Source: Spirulinaceae cyanobacterium SM2_1_0 (GTDB lineage: Bacteria > Cyanobacteriota > Cyanobacteriia > Cyanobacteriales > Spirulinaceae). Taken from it: a DNA stretch of 34,503 nt. Below the pieces are notes generated by a model. It had not been told where the DNA came from, ran no database searches, and saw only the letters and a list, made by a program, of their open reading frames with translations. The stretch's first letter is position 1, and the number at the start of each line of letters is the position of its first letter. Location of the stretch: positions 1-34,503 of the forward strand of contig JAAUTY010000053.1 in NCBI GenBank assembly GCA_012031265.1, in the 5' to 3' direction. Of this stretch, positions 26,508 to 34,503 are shown in pieces. The translations under genes and the position numbers were made by a program.

Positions 26508-27293
26508 CTACCGTTGGCTGATCTCGGCGATCGCCTGCTCATACTCGGCGTCCGACATTGGGAAGTAGTGCCACTTGATTTGATTTTCCATGTAGGACAC
26601 GCCTTTGCCAAAAGTGGTCTTCGCAATCAAGACATGGGGCGGGCCGCTTCGCGTATCTAGATTGTTGAGCGTTGCCGTCAGTTGCTCAGCGTCGTGTCCG
26701 TCTACCTCGCGCGCCTCCCAGCCAAAGGCTTGCCAGCGCGCCACCATTGGGCTGAGATCGAGGACATTGGCGGTGTAGTCGAGGGCCTGTTGGCCGTTGA
26801 GATCGACAATTGCCACTAAGTTGGCCAACTGGTGATGGGCGGCAAACATGACTGCTTCCCAGAGGGAGCCTTCGTTGCATTCGGCATCGCTGAGCACCGC
26901 AAAGATCCGCCGCGAGGATTGCTGCAAACGCGCGGCTAAGGCGGCCCCAGCCGCTAAAGATAGACCTTGGCCCAGGGAGCCGGTGGAAAAATCGATGCCC
27001 AGCAACTCGCGCTCGGGATGCACGCCCAGCAGCGAGCCATCGGCGCAAAAGGTGTTGAGTTGCGCTTCACTCAGCCAGCCTTTGAGATAGAGGGCGGCGT
27101 AGACGGCGAGCACGGCGTGGCCTTTGGATAACACGAGGCGATCGCGCTCCGGGTCATCAGCCGCGGGCAGGTTCATGACGCCGCCGTAGAGACTGGCGAT
27201 GATGTCGGCGATCGAGAGCGCCGAGCCGATATGGCCGACATGGGCGCGCTTGGATTGCTCAAGGATGAGGCGGGCGATCGCCTGAGGCGTCAT
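26508..27293 (-). CDS. Transketolase N-terminal subunit (stand-alone)
   Basis: This 261-residue protein matches only the ThDP/pyrophosphate-binding half of transketolase. Visible motifs are AHVGHIGSALSIADIIASLYGG, LSKGHAVLAVYAALYLKGWL, HPERELLGIDFSTGSLGQGLSLAAGAALAARL, and the ThDP motif SDAECNEGSLWEAVMFAAHHQLANLVAIVDLNGQQ. It ends at WHYFPMSDAEYEQAIAEI, the normal boundary of split subunits. The start is taken as ATG 27293 (MTPQAIARLILEQ); an in-frame GTG at 27335 adds 14 less plausible residues. Split transketolases need a C-terminal partner, usually encoded next door, but none is present here. It is more likely a specialised sugar-ketol transferase than the housekeeping Calvin-cycle enzyme. 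Confidence 0.85.
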   Translation of the reverse strand: MTPQAIARLILEQSKRAHVGHIGSALSIADIIASLYGGVMNLPAADDPERDRLVLSKGHAVLAVYAALYLKGWLSEAQLNTFCADGSLLGVHPERELLGIDFSTGSLGQGLSLAAGAALAARLQQSSRRIFAVLSDAECNEGSLWEAVMFAAHHQLANLVAIVDLNGQQALDYTANVLDLSPMVARWQAFGWEAREVDGHDAEQLTATLNNLDTRSGPPHVLIAKTTFGKGVSYMENQIKWHYFPMSDAEYEQAIAEISQR

Positions 27294-27587
27294 AGCAGCA
27301 GGGGGCACAGCGCAAAAGCAGCGGGATAACGGCACTTAACTTAACACGCCGCGTGAGCATGGCGGCTAGCGACCCGGATGATTGGCGATTTTGATGTTTT
27401 GAGCAACATTGATAACAATCCCCTAAAATAGTACACCAATACCAAGTCTGCGTTCATTCATGCCAATTCCCGACCGTCATCGTCAATATGACAGATTCAC
27501 TACAGCTATGCTACATTAGCACTACACGGTGCGGATTACCGCCCAAATTGCCCCCGCGTTGCCGAAGGAACGCTTAGCATATGAAAT
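27294..27587. other. Divergent intergenic region between transketolase subunit and ldpA
   Basis: This stretch of about 294 bases is A/T-rich from about 27390 to 27520 and should hold both promoters. TATGCT and TACATT at about 27509-27517 could be -10 boxes for ldpA, but nothing is decisive. No ORF or RNA gene was recognised. Confidence 0.4.
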
Positions 27588-28660
27588 GTGAACGCCTATC
27601 TATCCCCCTTGCACGCGCTCGAAGCTGGGCGCTGGTTCAAGCTGATCTGCGGCGCTAGCTTTCAGCATCTCCCCGCCGTGCGCAATCTGGCCTTGGCTTA
27701 TAGTCTGGCGGGAGCGGATTGCGTGGATGTTGCTGCTGATCCAGCGGCGATCGCGGCCGCGCACTCGGGTCTTGAGGCTGCCCAGGTGCTGGGCGCAGGC
27801 AAGCGCTTGCCCTGGCTGATGGCGAGTCTGAATGATGGCGAAGACCCGCATTTTCGCAAAGCCGAGTTTGATCCCGAACACTGCCCGCCGGATTGTCCGC
27901 GTCCCTGTGCCGTGATTTGTCCGGCGGCGGCGATCCCTCGTGATCGTCCGGGTGGGGTCGAGGCAGCGCGTTGCTATGGTTGCGGTCGTTGCTTACCGGT
28001 TTGCCCGCTGCAACTGATCCGCAGTCGCAGCTATACCACGGCTCCGGCGGCGATCGCCCCACTGTTGCGCGACAGCCCGCTGGATGCCCTGGAGATTCAC
28101 ACCCACATCGGCAACCTCGCCGGTTTTCGGCGACTCTGGGCGGCGATCGCCCCTGGAGTCAGCGCCTGAAGCTGCTCTCGATCAGTTGCCCCGATGGTGC
28201 TGGACTCGCTGCTTACTTGCGGGCGATCGCCGCAACTTTGGCCGACTTCCCCGGTCTACTCATTTGGCAGACCGACGGTCGCCCGATGAGTGGTGATCTG
28301 GGTCGGGGGGCGACCCGCGCCGCCGTGCGGCTGGCGCAACAAGTGCTTGCCCTCAGCCTGCCCGGCTATGTGCAACCGGCTGGCGGCACCAATGCCTACA
28401 CGGCGAGCAAATTGACCGCCCTCGGATTGCTGGTGCCGCCACGAACGGGAGGAATCGGTGGGATTGCCTATGGTAGTGCCGCGCGATCGCCGCTCACACC
28501 CTACCTCGATGCGTTGGAAGACCGCTGGTTGGCTGACGCCGATGCGGACAGTCCCAAACTGGAGAACTGCCCCGATTTGCTAGCCCATGCCATCACGGCT
28601 GCCCAGGCATTAGTCACTTCACTCAAAGGTCAGCCTGAATTCGCCACTAGCGTTGACTAG
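27588..28660 (+). pseudogene. ldpA: LdpA-like circadian clock-input Fe-S protein, frameshifted
   Basis: Two overlapping frames together encode one LdpA-like protein of about 357 residues. The first (GTG 27588) has WFKLICGASFQHLPAVRNLA, SLNDGEDPHFRKAEFD, and two cysteine clusters, C99/C103/C107/C111 and CYGCGRCLPVCP (C129/C132/C135/C139), as for [4Fe-4S] centres. It ends early after FRRLWAAIAPG at 28169. The second continues exactly as expected with WSQRLKLLSISCPDG, LLIWQTDGRPMSGDLGRG and GYVQPAGGTNAYT, ending at 28660. Adding one C to the CCCC at 28150-28153 restores AIAPWSQRLKLL. LdpA tunes circadian period to light and redox state in Synechococcus elongatus. It is either genuinely disrupted or has a base-calling error. 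It is followed within 5 bases by ycf45. Confidence 0.82.
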
Positions 28661-28665
28661 CTGCA

Positions 28666-30474
28666 ATGTTTATGATAAATCCCAACAGTAGTAACCTCGC
28701 GGCGCAGTCGGCATCCCAGCCGCCGCCTATCCCAGTGCCTGACCGAATTCCCGACCTCCGCACCGAGATTACCGATAATCTCGAGCAGCTACTCGACATC
28801 CTTCCCCCTTACGTCTGCCACGCCCTGCAAGCCCATCCTGAAAAAGATGCGGTGATTGAGGTGGTGCTGGATCTGGGCCGCCGACCAGAAGCGCGCTTTC
28901 CGAGTGGAGCCGCTGAGCTGAGCGAGAAAACGATCTCGCGAGAGGATTTAAAGTATAGCACCGCCCGTGTTGGTTGTTTCAGCGGCGACAATCGCGCCGG
29001 GATTGAGCGCACGCTGCACCGGATCAGCGCTCTCCGTAACCGCCAGGGCGAGATTGTCGGCCTGACCTGTCGTGTCGGTCGCGCCATCTTTGGCACCATC
29101 GGCATGATTCGCGACCTCGTGGAAACCGGCCAGTCGCTGCTGCTGCTCGGCCGCCCCGGCGTCGGCAAGACTACCGCCCTGCGCGAGATTGCCCGTGTCC
29201 TCGCCGATGACCTCGGTAAGCGCGTCGTGATTGTGGATACATCCAATGAAATTGCTGGCGATGGCGACATTCCTCACCCGGCGATCGGTCGCGCCCGCCG
29301 GATGCAAGTCGCCCGCCCGGAGTTGCAGCATCAGGTGATGATCGAGGCGGTGGAAAACCATACGCCGGAAGCGATCGTCATTGATGAAATTGGCACGGAA
29401 CTGGAAGCACTTGCTGCCCGCACGATTGCTGAGCGCGGTGTGCAACTCGTCGGCACGGCGCATGGCAACCAGATTGAGAATTTGATCAAAAATCCCACCC
29501 TCGCGGATCTGGTCGGCGGCATCCAAGCGGTCACCCTGGGCGACGACGAAGCACGGCGACGCGGCACGCAAAAAACTGTGCTCGAACGCAAAGCACCGCC
29601 GACCTTCGACATCGCTGTGGAAATGCTGGAACGCCAGCGCTGGGCGATTCATCCAAATGTCAGTGACACAGTGGATTGCCTCCTGCGCGGTCGCGCCCCG
29701 GAACCGGAAATTCGCACGGTGAATGAGCAGGGTGAGGTGGAAATCACGTCGCCAGTACCCACACCACCGCGATCGCCCGCACGTCTCAGTGCTGTGCCCT
29801 CGGTCGCTCAACCCGGCGGCTGGCGGGCTTCAGGCCGGATGCAACCACTGCCGGGGCCAGGGACGGCGGCGGCTCCGGTCAATTCTGACTTTGAGCGCTT
29901 GCTGGCGCAGTCTTGGCAGCAGCCCGAGGCGGCCGAGAAGCTGCGCACGCCGGGGCCCAATGGTGAGGATTGGCCCGTCTATGTCTATCCCTACGGTCTG
30001 GGGCGGACGGAACTGGATCAGGTGATCGAAGTCCTGAAGTTGCCCGTGGTATTGACCAAGGATATGAATAGCGCTGACATTGTGCTGGCGTTGCGATCGC
30101 AAATCAAAAACAACCCGAAGCTGCGCCAAACCGCCAAGGCTCGCCAATTGCCGATCTACGCGGTCAAGTCAAACACGATTCCGCAGATCACCCGCACGCT
30201 CCGCCGCGCCGTGGGCCTGGACGATGCGCGGGGCACGGAAGCCGCTGACCTGCATTTGTTTGCTCGCGACGGCAGCGATGATGAATTGGAAGCACTGGAG
30301 GAGGCTCGCCTCGCAGTTGAGCAGATCGTGATTCCCAAAGGACAGCCGGTGGAGTTATTGCCGCGATCGCCCCAAGTCCGCAAGATGCAGCACGAACTCG
30401 TTGAGCACTACCGCCTGCAATCCTCCAGCTTCGGCGAAGAACCGAACCGCCGCCTGCGGATTTACCCGGCCTAA
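28666..30474 (+). CDS. ycf45: Ycf45-type P-loop ATPase with R3H domain
   Basis: This 602-residue protein joins a SpoIIIAA-like P-loop ATPase to a C-terminal R3H nucleic-acid-binding domain, the organisation of Ycf45. The N-terminal region (about 30-145) includes EITDNLEQLLDILPPYV and GRAIFGTIGMIRDLV. Walker A GRPGVGKTT is at about 162-170, followed by VVIVDTSNEIAGDGDIPHPAIGRARRM and Walker B-like EAIVIDEIGTELEA. After a Pro-rich linker, a region with WPVYVYPYGLGRTELDQVIEVL leads to the R3H end, LPRSPQVRKMQHELVEHYRLQSSSFGEEPNRRLRIYP. It starts 5 bases after ldpA and is probably co-transcribed with it. An RNA- or DNA-related role is likely, but the precise function is unknown. Confidence 0.9.
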   Translation: MFMINPNSSNLAAQSASQPPPIPVPDRIPDLRTEITDNLEQLLDILPPYVCHALQAHPEKDAVIEVVLDLGRRPEARFPSGAAELSEKTISREDLKYSTARVGCFSGDNRAGIERTLHRISALRNRQGEIVGLTCRVGRAIFGTIGMIRDLVETGQSLLLLGRPGVGKTTALREIARVLADDLGKRVVIVDTSNEIAGDGDIPHPAIGRARRMQVARPELQHQVMIEAVENHTPEAIVIDEIGTELEALAARTIAERGVQLVGTAHGNQIENLIKNPTLADLVGGIQAVTLGDDEARRRGTQKTVLERKAPPTFDIAVEMLERQRWAIHPNVSDTVDCLLRGRAPEPEIRTVNEQGEVEITSPVPTPPRSPARLSAVPSVAQPGGWRASGRMQPLPGPGTAAAPVNSDFERLLAQSWQQPEAAEKLRTPGPNGEDWPVYVYPYGLGRTELDQVIEVLKLPVVLTKDMNSADIVLALRSQIKNNPKLRQTAKARQLPIYAVKSNTIPQITRTLRRAVGLDDARGTEAADLHLFARDGSDDELEALEEARLAVEQIVIPKGQPVELLPRSPQVRKMQHELVEHYRLQSSSFGEEPNRRLRIYPA

Positions 30475-30563
30475 TCCGGTGTGAGTCGCGTGAACCGACC
30501 TGGCCTGAGCTGGCGTAGATTTGGTAGCCTAGACCAATAACGGCGGACACCGGGAGGGAAAGC

Positions 30564-31727
30564 GTGGAAATTCAAATTGGTCGCGGTAAGCAGGCGCGGC
30601 GCGCCTACGGGATGGACGAAATTGCGCTCGTCCCGGGTCAGCGCACCCTTGATCCCAGCCTGGCGGATACCCGTTGGCAGCTTGGCGAGATCGAGCGCCA
30701 GATCCCGATCCTCGCCAGCGCTATGGATAGCGTTGTCGATGTTGGCATGGCAGTGCAGCTCTCAGAGCTTGGTGCCGTGGGGGTTTTGAACCTCGAAGGC
30801 ATCCAGACCCGCTATGCCGACCCCAATCCGGTGCTCGACCGCATCGCCGCTGTCGGCAAGCACGAGTTCGTCGGCCTCATGCAAGAACTCTACGCCCAGC
30901 CGATCGACCCCACCCTCATCCAACAACGCATCCGCGACATCAAGGCTGGCGGCGGTATTGCCGCCGTGAGCCTCACCCCCGCCGGAGCACTGAAATACAG
31001 TGAAGCAGTTGCCGAAGCTGGAGCCGACCTCCTGTTCATCCAAGCCACGGTCGTCTCGACCGCCCACCTCTCGCCCGCTGCCACGACGCCGCTGGATCTG
31101 GCACAGGTCTGCCGTGAACTGCCGATGCCGGTGGTGCTAGGAAATTGTGTCACCTACGCAGTCGCCCTGAATCTGATGAAGGCTGGGGCCGCGGCGGTGC
31201 TTGTTGGTATCGGGCCGGGGGCCGCTTGTACTTCGCGCGGTGTGCTCGGCATCGGCGTCCCCCAAGTGACGGCAGTGGCGGACTGTGCTGCCGCCCGTGA
31301 TGATTTTCAAGAAGAAACTGGGCGCTATGTGCCGGTGATTGCCGATGGCGGCATCGTCACGGGCGGCGACATTTGTAAATGTATTGCTTGTGGGGCTGAT
31401 GCGGTGATGATCGGTTCGCCGATCGCACGAGCGGCGGAAGCACCGGGGCGCGGCTTTCACTGGGGGATGGCAACACCCAGCCCAGTGCTACCACGGGGCA
31501 CTCGTATCAATGTCGGCACGACCGGAACCTTGGCGGAAATCCTCGTCGGCCCGGCGAAACTGGACGATGGCACCCACAATCTCCTCGGCGCACTGAAAAC
31601 CAGCATGGGCACGCTGGGAGCCAAGGATCTGCGCGAGATGCAACAGGTGGAGGTGGCGATCGCTCCCGCCCTGCTCACGGAAGGCAAGGTCTATCAAAAA
31701 GCCCAGCAATTGGGAATGGGCAAGTAG
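30564..31727 (+). CDS. guaB3: GuaB3-type IMP dehydrogenase-related protein
   Basis: A 387-residue TIM-barrel protein of the GuaB3 family, shorter than canonical IMP dehydrogenase because the CBS-domain insert is missing. The catalytic loop [18 protein letters not shown] supplies Cys222. [29 protein letters not shown] matches the IMP-phosphate-binding region, and the opening [26 protein letters not shown] is typical of GuaB3. Cyanobacterial GuaB3 is reported to have IMP dehydrogenase activity, making XMP for GMP synthesis. The GTG start at 30564 is supported by GGGAGGG at 30552-30558. The gene lies 89 bases after ycf45, with its own promoter possible in the gap. Confidence 0.95.
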   Translation: MEIQIGRGKQARRAYGMDEIALVPGQRTLDPSLADTRWQLGEIERQIPILASAMDSVVDVGMAVQLSELGAVGVLNLEGIQTRYADPNPVLDRIAAVGKHEFVGLMQELYAQPIDPTLIQQRIRDIKAGGGIAAVSLTPAGALKYSEAVAEAGADLLFIQATVVSTAHLSPAATTPLDLAQVCRELPMPVVLGNCVTYAVALNLMKAGAAAVLVGIGPGAACTSRGVLGIGVPQVTAVADCAAARDDFQEETGRYVPVIADGGIVTGGDICKCIACGADAVMIGSPIARAAEAPGRGFHWGMATPSPVLPRGTRINVGTTGTLAEILVGPAKLDDGTHNLLGALKTSMGTLGAKDLREMQQVEVAIAPALLTEGKVYQKAQQLGMGK

Positions 31728-31894
31728 CATTCAAAATTGCGACCTCCCACCAGGCTAGAAGCGAGTGAGGTATTACGGTTGAGTCGTTAGAGCTGGCTTG
31801 ATAATTTACACGGAATTCCGCCAGGAGCAGTGTAGAGTGGGGATAGCGGCCTCCGCGATGTCGTCTGCTCCGGCTTATCCCCTGTCAATGAGCT

Positions 31895-32602
31895 ATGATC
31901 GTTTGCCCCAACTGCAATCACCAAAATCCTGAAGGCGCAACGCAGTGCGAAGCCTGCTACACGCCCCTGCCCGCCACCATGAGTTGCCCCAACTGTGGTG
32001 CGAGTGTTCAAGTGGATGCCAGCTTCTGCGGTCAGTGCGGGTTTGATCTGCGCCAAGTGGCCAGCAAACCTGACCCAGCGATCGCCGCTACAGTGGCGGG
32101 TGGTGGCACCCTCCCGGATGTCCCCGACCTGCAACCGGACAGCGAGAGCGAGCTAGAGTCGCTGCAAGTGGAGCTAGTCGAGGCGACTGAACCGATTGCC
32201 GCTCCCGCTACCCCGCCAATTCCCGACGCTGCCGAGCCAGCCGTCACCGGTAGCAGCGCCACACAGCTTCAGGGAACGACCGCTGCCCTACTCCATGTCC
32301 AAACCGATACCACGATTGAATTGTCGCCCCAGCTAACCGTGGTGCATCTGGGCAAGCCCGGTGGCGCTGTGCCCCCCGATATTGACGTGTCGGGCTTCCC
32401 CAGTTCCGAGATCGTCTCGCGCGTTCATGCCGACATTCGCATCGAGGCGGGTCTCTACTACCTCGAAGATATGGGCAGCTCCAATGGCACCTACGTCAAC
32501 CACATTCCGCTGCCACCAGGGAATCGTCATCGGTTGCGCCCGGGCGATCGCATTGCCCTCGGCAAGGAAGATAAGGTCACTTTCATTTTTCAGGCCGGCT
32601 GA
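31895..32602 (+). CDS. Zinc-ribbon / FHA-domain protein
   Basis: A 235-residue cytoplasmic protein with two N-terminal zinc ribbons (MIVCPNCNHQNPEGATQCEAC, about 4-21, and CPNCGASVQVDASFCGQCG, about 30-48). An acidic linker (about 60-130) follows, then a C-terminal FHA domain (about 135-235). The FHA core has LGKPGG, SSEIVSRVHADIRIEAGLYYLEDMGSSNGTYVNHIPLPPG and LRPGDRIALG, with the conserved Ser-Arg-x-His and Ser-Ser-Asn-Gly-Thr residues that bind phosphothreonine. It is likely an adaptor reading Ser/Thr-kinase phosphorylation. No kinase or phosphatase is adjacent. ATG 31895 directly precedes the first ribbon. Confidence 0.93.
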   Translation: MIVCPNCNHQNPEGATQCEACYTPLPATMSCPNCGASVQVDASFCGQCGFDLRQVASKPDPAIAATVAGGGTLPDVPDLQPDSESELESLQVELVEATEPIAAPATPPIPDAAEPAVTGSSATQLQGTTAALLHVQTDTTIELSPQLTVVHLGKPGGAVPPDIDVSGFPSSEIVSRVHADIRIEAGLYYLEDMGSSNGTYVNHIPLPPGNRHRLRPGDRIALGKEDKVTFIFQAG

Positions 32603-32781
32603 GGGCGACTTCAGCCTCCGGATCGCGGCGGCGCGCGCGGAAGCATAGGCTAGCGAGGGGGGTCAACAAGTGGCGATCGCGGCTCGCTGGTTTGCGCTTG
32701 ACCCGACTCCGGCTTCTGTGCCAAGATTTCGGTGCCCATGGCTTCCCATCGCCGTTTCTCCCTTATTGCTTACGCTGACCT

Positions 32782-33309
32782 ATGAACTTTCTTCCTCTTG
32801 CTTTCGGTGTTGTAAGTACGCTTGGCTTCAGTTTGGCGATCGCCCAACCCGCCACGGCTGAAGCAATGCCACCCCTGCAACTGGCCCAAGTCCCAACCGC
32901 TTGCCCGCCCGGTTTTGTTCCCGAAACCCCAACGCCGTTCGAGCCGCGCTTCGGCTACAACCTCGAGTGCTGGGATCTGACCCGCAGTGGCATCATCTGC
33001 GTTAATAATCCCAACCCCGAATGCGGTGCTGACCTGCCCGATTCCTTCAGCTTCAATATTCCCGAACGCCGCTACGACCAGGGCTATCGCGGCTTCACCT
33101 GCGTCAACAACCCCAACCCTGAATGCGGCAATCCCGTGCGCTACGGCACACTCTACGGTGCTGAATACGAGTCAGAGCTACTCGATCGAACCGCTTCACT
33201 CTGGGCCGAATACGAAGCGTCGCACGCCAACCGTCCAACACTGCCCCCGTTAGCGGCTCCCCTGCCAGCATCCCCACCAGCATTCACACCAATCCCCGGC
33301 CTCTGGTAA
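32782..33309 (+). CDS. Small secreted protein with repeated CVNNPNPECG motif
   Basis: A 175-residue exported protein. The signal peptide is clear (about 1-27, LGFSLAIAQPATAEA). Mature-region features are CPPGFVPETPTP, an isolated C in YNLECWDL, and two copies of G-x-x-CVNNPNPECG spaced by 24 residues. A helical, acidic stretch (YESELLDRTASLWAEYEA) follows, then a Pro-rich tail. Six cysteines are consistent with three disulfides in the periplasm or outside. I do not recognise the family. There is no clear operon partner. The two motif copies differ only by synonymous codons, which argues that the protein sequence is under selection. Confidence 0.75.
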   Translation: MNFLPLAFGVVSTLGFSLAIAQPATAEAMPPLQLAQVPTACPPGFVPETPTPFEPRFGYNLECWDLTRSGIICVNNPNPECGADLPDSFSFNIPERRYDQGYRGFTCVNNPNPECGNPVRYGTLYGAEYESELLDRTASLWAEYEASHANRPTLPPLAAPLPASPPAFTPIPGLW

Positions 33310-33422
33310 TTGGGCGAGCTGATGCTAGCAGTCTGTCAAAGATGAAAATTCGGAATGACTGCGGCTTGCTTCGGAACCCAAACACCATATCCCCTATCCC
33401 CAGCCCTGCTTCCAGCCCTTTG

Positions 33423-33548
33423 TTACTGAAAGAGGAAGCCAGCAGCCAACAGCGGAATCAGCAGCAAAGCCGCAATAATCGCGGTCAGCGTAGCGGCGTC
33501 AATCTGGACAATTGTCTGTTTTGGCTCTGGCTTTGGTGGCTCAGTCAT
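33423..33548 (-). CDS. 41-residue single-helix membrane protein
   Basis: This short peptide has a polar, Pro-rich N-terminus (MTEPPKPEPKQTIVQIDAATL) and one hydrophobic helix (TAIIAALLLIPLLAAGFLF). It is the conserved-looking end of a longer open frame; the internal ATG at 33548 is chosen because AGGAG lies upstream (about 33557-33561, a slightly long spacing) and the upstream part overlaps the pentapeptide gene out of frame. It resembles in size the small single-helix thylakoid subunits, but I cannot assign it to any named photosystem protein. It lies 43 bases after the pentapeptide gene, on the same strand. Confidence 0.6.
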   Translation of the reverse strand: MTEPPKPEPKQTIVQIDAATLTAIIAALLLIPLLAAGFLFQ

Positions 33549-33591
33549 GAGGGAAGGCTCCTGGGAACCAGGGCGAGAAGGGTTGCATTTG

Positions 33592-34140
33592 CTAAGGGTC
33601 AGGTGTTCCAGGTGGACAAGGCAAACCATCGGGACGAATCGTGGAAGCATCGAGGCGAGCGCCAGCCTCCTTAAAGTTTTTGGTATGGCGCAGGACTGCT
33701 CCGGATAATTCCGTATCTTGAAGGATTGCTTGATGAAAGTTGGCACCAGTCAAATTCGCCCAGCGCAAATCAGCCTGACTGAGATTAGCATAGCTAAGAT
33801 TTGCGCCGCGTAAATCAGCCCCGGTCAAGTTCGCACCTTGTAAGTTGGCACTCGCTAGATTCACACCAAAAAGATTGCTTTCAGTTAAATCAGCATGGGT
33901 CAAATCTGCCCCCTCCAAAATGGCATTACTCAAAAGTGCTTGTTGAAATTGGGCAGCTTGAAGCTGAGCCTGTCTGAAATTTGCATAGGGAAGATAAGCT
34001 TTTTGCAGATGGCTAGCACTTAAGTTAATGCCGGGTAACTGAGCTTCAAAGAGATCGATCTGAGATAAGGAGCAGTCACTAAAGTCCCGCCTCCCCCCAG
34101 CGTATTCTGCCAGCAATGCGGCTGTTGTCAGTCCCTCCAT
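33592..34140 (-). CDS. Pentapeptide-repeat protein
   Basis: A 182-residue protein dominated by A(D/N)Lxx repeats, especially from about 70 to 150 (ILEGADLTHADLTESNLFGVNLASANLQGANLTGADLRGANLSYANL). This folds into a right-handed quadrilateral beta-helix. It has no signal peptide, so a cytoplasmic place is likely. The C-terminal tail (about 155-182) is non-repeat and Pro/Gly-rich. Pentapeptide proteins are numerous in cyanobacteria, and most have no known role. The ATG at 34140 follows a 9-bp inverted repeat around a TATAAAT box. The 41-residue membrane peptide follows in the same direction and may share its transcript. Confidence 0.92.
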   Translation of the reverse strand: MEGLTTAALLAEYAGGRRDFSDCSLSQIDLFEAQLPGINLSASHLQKAYLPYANFRQAQLQAAQFQQALLSNAILEGADLTHADLTESNLFGVNLASANLQGANLTGADLRGANLSYANLSQADLRWANLTGANFHQAILQDTELSGAVLRHTKNFKEAGARLDASTIRPDGLPCPPGTPDP

Positions 34141-34167
34141 GCAGGGTTCAGTACTTCGCTAAACTGC

Positions 34168-34195
34168 ATTTCAGGTGAGTATTTATACCTGAAAT
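34168..34195 (-). promoter_or_regulatory. Inverted repeat enclosing a TATA-like box upstream of the pentapeptide gene
   Basis: Read on the minus strand, ATTTCAGGT and ACCTGAAAT form a perfect 9-bp inverted repeat separated by ATAAATACTC. GGTATAAATACT could be a -10 element. It lies 27 bases before the ATG and could be an operator or an RNA hairpin. Confidence 0.45.
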
Positions 34196-34239
34196 CTCAG
34201 CGTAAACGAGGGCTGACCAAGCTGGCTCAGACTTAACAC

Positions 34240-34257
34240 TTTGTTAATTTCTGTAAA
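34240..34257 (-). promoter_or_regulatory. HLR1-like direct repeat upstream of the pentapeptide gene
   Basis: On the minus strand, TTTACAGA-AA-TTAACAAA resembles the RpaB HLR1 pair with a 2-nt gap, with one mismatch in each half. It partly overlaps the palindrome TTAACA-CTT-TGTTAA (34233-34247). Inference only. Confidence 0.25.
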
Positions 34258-34330
34258 GAAAATCTAGGCCGACATCACTTCAGCCAAGTCTGACATCAGT
34301 GGGTCTACCTCCCTCCCTATCGCCGCAACG

Positions 34331-34358
34331 CAAAAAGCGCCCCCTCGCGGAGGCGCTT
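34331..34358 (-). terminator. Rho-independent terminator of psbA
   Basis: On the minus strand, AAGCGCC and GGCGCTT form a 7-bp stem, extended internally by a few G-C pairs, and are followed by TTTTTG. It lies 51 bases after the psbA stop. Confidence 0.88.
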
Positions 34359-34408
34359 CAGTCAAATCATGACGTGGCTAAGCCAACATCAGAATTGCAA
34401 GCCATCAA

Positions 34409-34503
<95 letters not shown>

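Noticed and set aside
28948-29811. Long minus-strand open frame opposite ycf45
   Set aside because: Antisense shadow; the plus strand has a clear P-loop ATPase.

Overview
The window is a GC-rich stretch of cyanobacterial chromosome. Three kinds of evidence agree. The HIP1 octamer GCGATCGC recurs throughout. Several genes are specific to oxygenic phototrophs: chlI, acsF, the end of psbA, ldpA, ycf45, a DUF2839 protein and a Ycf22-type MCE protein. Many of the remaining families are typically cyanobacterial, such as GroEL2 with a Gly/Met tail, GuaB3 and a FecR/CHASE2-cyclase pair. The sequence alone does not allow a genus to be named.

Layout. 1-3.3 kb: the end of a GNAT-like gene converges on glycogen phosphorylase (glgP, minus). 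3.4-7.4 kb, minus strand: a DUF2839 protein, a two-gene lipid-transport module (MCE/MlaD-like protein plus its ATPase) and chlI, separated by two copies of a CTAG-ended interspersed repeat. 7.5-10.1 kb: a cupin, a Uma2-type protein and acsF with a strong terminator; chlI and acsF both serve the Mg branch of chlorophyll synthesis. 10.2-11.6 kb is a decayed patch: a frameshifted membrane PH-like gene with a perfect 24-bp tandem duplication, then a heavily damaged IS1-like transposase remnant. 11.6-18.7 kb: a large hybrid sensor kinase with a degenerate receiver, a secreted penicillin/AHL-acylase-like Ntn hydrolase, and an outer-membrane beta-barrel/beta-helix protein. 18.7-22 kb: groEL2 under a perfect CIRCE operator, followed by a membrane coiled-coil protein. 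22-26.3 kb: an orphan HAMP kinase, then a FecR protein and a CHASE2 adenylate cyclase with a third repeat copy between them. 26.5-31.7 kb: a stand-alone transketolase N-terminal subunit (minus), then ldpA (apparently frameshifted), ycf45 and guaB3 (plus). 31.9-34.5 kb: a zinc-ribbon/FHA protein, a small secreted protein with a duplicated Cys motif, a minus-strand pair (pentapeptide-repeat protein and a 41-residue membrane peptide), and the 3' end of psbA with its terminator.

The region is mostly housekeeping and signalling genes rather than one defence or biosynthetic island. I did not find a clear new multi-gene system. The observations most worth following up are the three-copy CTAG-ended repeat family, which abuts or overlaps gene 3' ends; the frameshift in the clock-input gene ldpA; the unusual pseudo-receiver/double-HisKA kinase; the chloroplast-like short D1 C-terminal extension; and the secreted protein with the repeated CVNNPNPECG motif. 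All functional calls rest on reading motifs by eye; no database search was possible.
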